Part shown: positions 6,009 through 7,849 of the stretch, one piece after another
Layout of the letters: each line of letters opens with the position of its first letter
Position numbering within the stretch: the stretch's first letter is position 1
Assembly (NCBI GenBank): GCA_017626275.1
Contig: JAGAJD010000205.1
Coordinates: forward strand, 1-7,849
DNA length: 7,849 nt
Direction of reading: 5' to 3'
Source of the DNA: Lachnospira sp.
GTDB taxonomy: Bacteria; Bacillota; Clostridia; Lachnospirales; Lachnospiraceae
Made by a program: the position numbers and the translations under genes
Notes under the pieces: generated by a model
What the model saw: only the letters and a program-made list of their open reading frames with translations
Database searches by the model: none
Told to the model about the DNA's origin: nothing

Positions 6009-7499
6009 GTGGCAGAGAATAATAATACACAGGCTGTGGACGTTAACGAACAGGTTAAAATCCGCATGGATAAATTAAAGGGCTTACAGGAAGAGGGAAG
6101 AGATCCTTTTCAGATTACAAAGTATGACGTAACTAACCATACACAGGATATTAAGGACGATTTTGAAAATTTTGAGGGCAAGGAAGTATCTATTGCCGGA
6201 AGATTAATGGCAAAGCGTGTTATGGGTAAAGCGTCTTTCTGTAATGTTGCAGATTTAAAGGGAAATATCCAGTTATATGTGGCAAGAGATTCTGTTGGGG
6301 AAGAGCCATATGCAAGATTTAAGAAGTTTGATATCGGTGATATTGTAGGTGTTAAGGGAGAAGTGTTCAGGACACAGAAGGGTGAAATGTCTATTCATGT
6401 TTCTGAAATTACACTTCTTTGCAAGAGCTTACAGGTTCTTCCTGAGAAGTATCACGGTTTGAAGGATACAGACCAGAGATACAGACAGAGATATGTGGAT
6501 TTGATTGTTAATCCTGAAGTAAAGGAAACATTTGTAAAGCGTTCGCAGATTATCAAGGAGATTCGTAATTTCCTTGACGGACGTGGATTTATGGAGGTTG
6601 AAACTCCAATGCTTGTTGCAAATGCAGGAGGTGCGGCAGCAAGACCATTCATGACACATTATAATGCGTTAGATGAGGATATTAATCTTAGAATTTCTCT
6701 TGAATTGTATTTAAAGAGACTTATCGTAGGCGGCATGGAGCGTGTCTATGAGATAGGAAGAGTATTCCGTAACGAGGGTGTGGATACAAAGCACAATCCT
6801 GAATTTACGCTGATGGAGCTGTATCAGGCATATACAGATTATTATGGTATGATGGAGCTTGCGGAGAGCATGTACAGAACTGTCTGCCAGAAGGTAAACG
6901 GAACTATGGTTGTTGAATGGGACGGCGTGGAGATTGACCTTTCAAAGCCATTTGAACGTATTACGATGTTAGACGCTGTTAAGAAGTATTCAGGCGTTGA
7001 CTTTACGGAGATTAAGACAGACGAAGAGGCGAAAGCGGTAGCTAAGGAGCATCATGTGGAGTATGAGGAAAGACATACAAAGGGTGATATTTTAAATCTG
7101 TTCTTTGACGAGTTTGTTGAAGATAAGCTTATTCAGCCGACATTTGTAATGGATCACCCGGTTGAGATTTCACCGCTCACAAAGAAGAAGCCGGAAGACC
7201 CTGATTATACAGAGCGTTTTGAGCTTTACATTTTAGGCCGTGAGATGTGCAACGCATATTCAGAATTAAATGACCCGATTGACCAGAGAGCGCGTTTTGA
7301 AGCACAGGAAGCTTTGAAGGCAGCAGGCGATGAGGAAGCCAACAGCATTGATGAGGATTTCTTAAATGCACTTGCCTACGGTATGCCACCAACGGGAGGC
7401 ATCGGCTTCGGTATCGACAGAATGGTTATGCTGCTCACGGGGTCATCTGCGATTAGAGATGTTTTGTTGTTCCCGACGATGAAGTCTCTGGATAAGTAA
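6009..7499 (+). CDS. lysS: Lysyl-tRNA synthetase, class II
   Basis: Charges tRNA-Lys with lysine using ATP. Numbering from the GTG at 6009 (496 residues), an OB-fold anticodon-binding domain covers about 57-139, followed by the class II catalytic core: motif 1 [15 protein letters not shown] at 188-202, motif 2 [15 protein letters not shown] at 253-267, and motif 3 [10 protein letters not shown] at 463-472 with its conserved Arg. GGAAARPF and [10 protein letters not shown] are typical of bacterial LysS. Two starts are possible. ATG at 5997 has no purine-rich site upstream, whereas GTG at 6009 has GGAG (5999-6002) 6 bases upstream and gives an N-terminus beginning MAE, common in relatives; I prefer GTG, with moderate certainty, and the difference is 4 residues. 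It is the last gene of the greA unit; a strong terminator lies 165 bases downstream. No T-box leader is present. Confidence 0.96.
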   Translation: MAENNNTQAVDVNEQVKIRMDKLKGLQEEGRDPFQITKYDVTNHTQDIKDDFENFEGKEVSIAGRLMAKRVMGKASFCNVADLKGNIQLYVARDSVGEEPYARFKKFDIGDIVGVKGEVFRTQKGEMSIHVSEITLLCKSLQVLPEKYHGLKDTDQRYRQRYVDLIVNPEVKETFVKRSQIIKEIRNFLDGRGFMEVETPMLVANAGGAAARPFMTHYNALDEDINLRISLELYLKRLIVGGMERVYEIGRVFRNEGVDTKHNPEFTLMELYQAYTDYYGMMELAESMYRTVCQKVNGTMVVEWDGVEIDLSKPFERITMLDAVKKYSGVDFTEIKTDEEAKAVAKEHHVEYEERHTKGDILNLFFDEFVEDKLIQPTFVMDHPVEISPLTKKKPEDPDYTERFELYILGREMCNAYSELNDPIDQRARFEAQEALKAAGDEEANSIDEDFLNALAYGMPPTGGIGFGIDRMVMLLTGSSAIRDVLLFPTMKSLDK

Positions 7500-7562
7500 A
7501 AACCTAGGAAAATCAAGGGTTCACAGGCTTTAAGGCATTCATAAATACAGTTAGTCAAGGCG

Positions 7563-7583
7563 TTTTGACCAACTTTTGACCAA
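7563..7583 (+). repeat. Tandem TTTTGACCAA repeat with flanking GTCAA motifs
   Basis: TTTTGACCAA occurs at 7563-7572 and again at 7574-7583, an 11-base period. GTCAA, the reverse complement of TTGAC, lies on both sides at 7554-7558 and 7595-7599, so the cluster has direct and inverted symmetry. TAGTC recurs at 7552, 7593, 7632 and 7748. Such clusters can be recombinase or regulator binding sites, but this short one may be chance in AT-rich DNA. Confidence 0.55.
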
Positions 7584-7663
7584 TTTTTTTCATAGTCAAA
7601 CAGAGCTTAACATAGCTTGGTGAAGAACTCTTAGTCCACAATTTAATAGAAACAGCACTATGT

Positions 7664-7706
7664 AGAGGATATTTTCTAAAGAAATTTAGAAGATATCCTC
7701 TTTTTT
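7664..7706 (+). terminator. Strong Rho-independent terminator of the greA-lysS unit
   Basis: The arms 7664-7680 and 7685-7701 form an uninterrupted 17-bp stem with a single G-U pair (7673/7692), capped by a GAAA tetraloop (7681-7684). A run of six T (7701-7706) follows. The GNRA-type loop and perfect stem make this the clearest terminator in the window. It ends transcription from lysS about 165 bases after its stop. Confidence 0.92.
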
Positions 7707-7802
7707 GCGTTATAGGAAAGATATTGCGTAAGAGTTTTATACGAATTTAGTCATGTTAGCACGAAAATTATTTGAAATGATTGGATTTGAAAGGAGACTA
7801 TT

Positions 7803-7849
7803 ATGGAGCATACAAAAACATATTTAGACTATAAGAAAAAAGCTAATGA
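7803..7849 (+). CDS. Start of an unidentified gene (3' cut by window end)
   Basis: ATG at 7803 is preceded by an ideal AAGGAG (7791-7796) with 6-base spacing and follows a strong terminator, so it begins a new transcription unit. Only about 15 codons are present (MEHTKTYLDYKKKAN), open to the window end. The fragment is hydrophilic and Lys/Tyr-rich, with no signal peptide. That is too little to name a product. Confidence 0.65.
   Translation, partial: MEHTKTYLDYKKKAN

Larger units (their letters stand above)
7500..7802. other. Non-coding region after lysS
   Basis: No credible gene is seen here on either strand. The region holds a cluster of short repeats just after lysS (7551-7600), the lysS terminator (7664-7706), and the leader of the next gene with its ribosome binding site AAGGAG (7791-7796). 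I find no confident promoter between 7707 and 7790, although that stretch is AT-rich and one may exist. No tRNA, riboswitch or CRISPR repeat was recognised. Confidence 0.7.

Noticed and set aside
7376..7558. Minus-strand open frame across the lysS end
   Set aside because: It overlaps the conserved motif 3 region of lysS on the opposite strand, has no ribosome binding site and shows no recognisable domain.
7563..7583. CRISPR-like repeat array
   Set aside because: Only two 10-base copies with one base between them; no repeat-spacer pattern and no cas genes.
7559..7749. Minus-strand frame ending KKIGQKLVKTP as a real integrase gene
   Set aside because: No start codon with a ribosome site, no integrase catalytic motifs, and the lysS terminator hairpin lies within it; kept only as a possible remnant.

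Overview
The window looks like chromosomal DNA of a low-GC, Gram-positive anaerobe of class Clostridia, most likely Lachnospiraceae. The reasons are the AT-rich codon use, the strong purine-rich ribosome binding sites, the SH3/SleB cell-wall hydrolase, the PocR-type sensor, and the birA - small acidic protein - dusB - greA - lysS order. The species cannot be named from the sequence. All genes are on the + strand and most of the window is housekeeping DNA.

Region 1 (1-837) is the 3' part of a cell-wall hydrolase gene (SH3-like domain, Glu/Ala-rich linker, SleB-type catalytic domain), closed by a hairpin terminator. Region 2 (858-1760) is a single-gene unit with its own extended -10 promoter and terminator. 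It encodes a soluble PocR-domain sensor joined to a very short chemoreceptor-type signalling hairpin. Region 3 (1764-4306) begins with a promoter and encodes ornithine carbamoyltransferase, a 95-residue three-helix membrane protein, a monofunctional biotin protein ligase, and a 108-residue acidic protein whose start overlaps the birA stop. I see no terminator between these genes, so they may be co-transcribed.

Region 4 (4307-4441) is the most unusual stretch. About 135 bases of nested inverted repeats fill almost the whole gap between the 108-residue gene and dusB. Two of the pairings exclude each other, and one ends directly against the dusB ribosome binding site. It could be an inserted palindromic repeat, a terminator plus leader RNA, or both. 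Region 5 (4453-7499) is dusB, greA and lysS, covering tRNA dihydrouridine synthesis, transcript cleavage and lysyl-tRNA charging. A perfect TTGACA-17-TATAAT promoter lies across the dusB stop codon and should drive greA-lysS separately from dusB.

Region 6 (7500-7849) is non-coding up to 7802. It holds a short repeat cluster just after lysS (possible integration scar, weak evidence), a strong 17-bp terminator with a GAAA loop, and then the first codons of another + strand gene cut by the window end.

No complete novel multi-gene system is visible. The best leads are the nested inverted-repeat element before dusB, the minimal soluble PocR chemoreceptor, the consensus promoter buried in the dusB end, and the repeat cluster after lysS.
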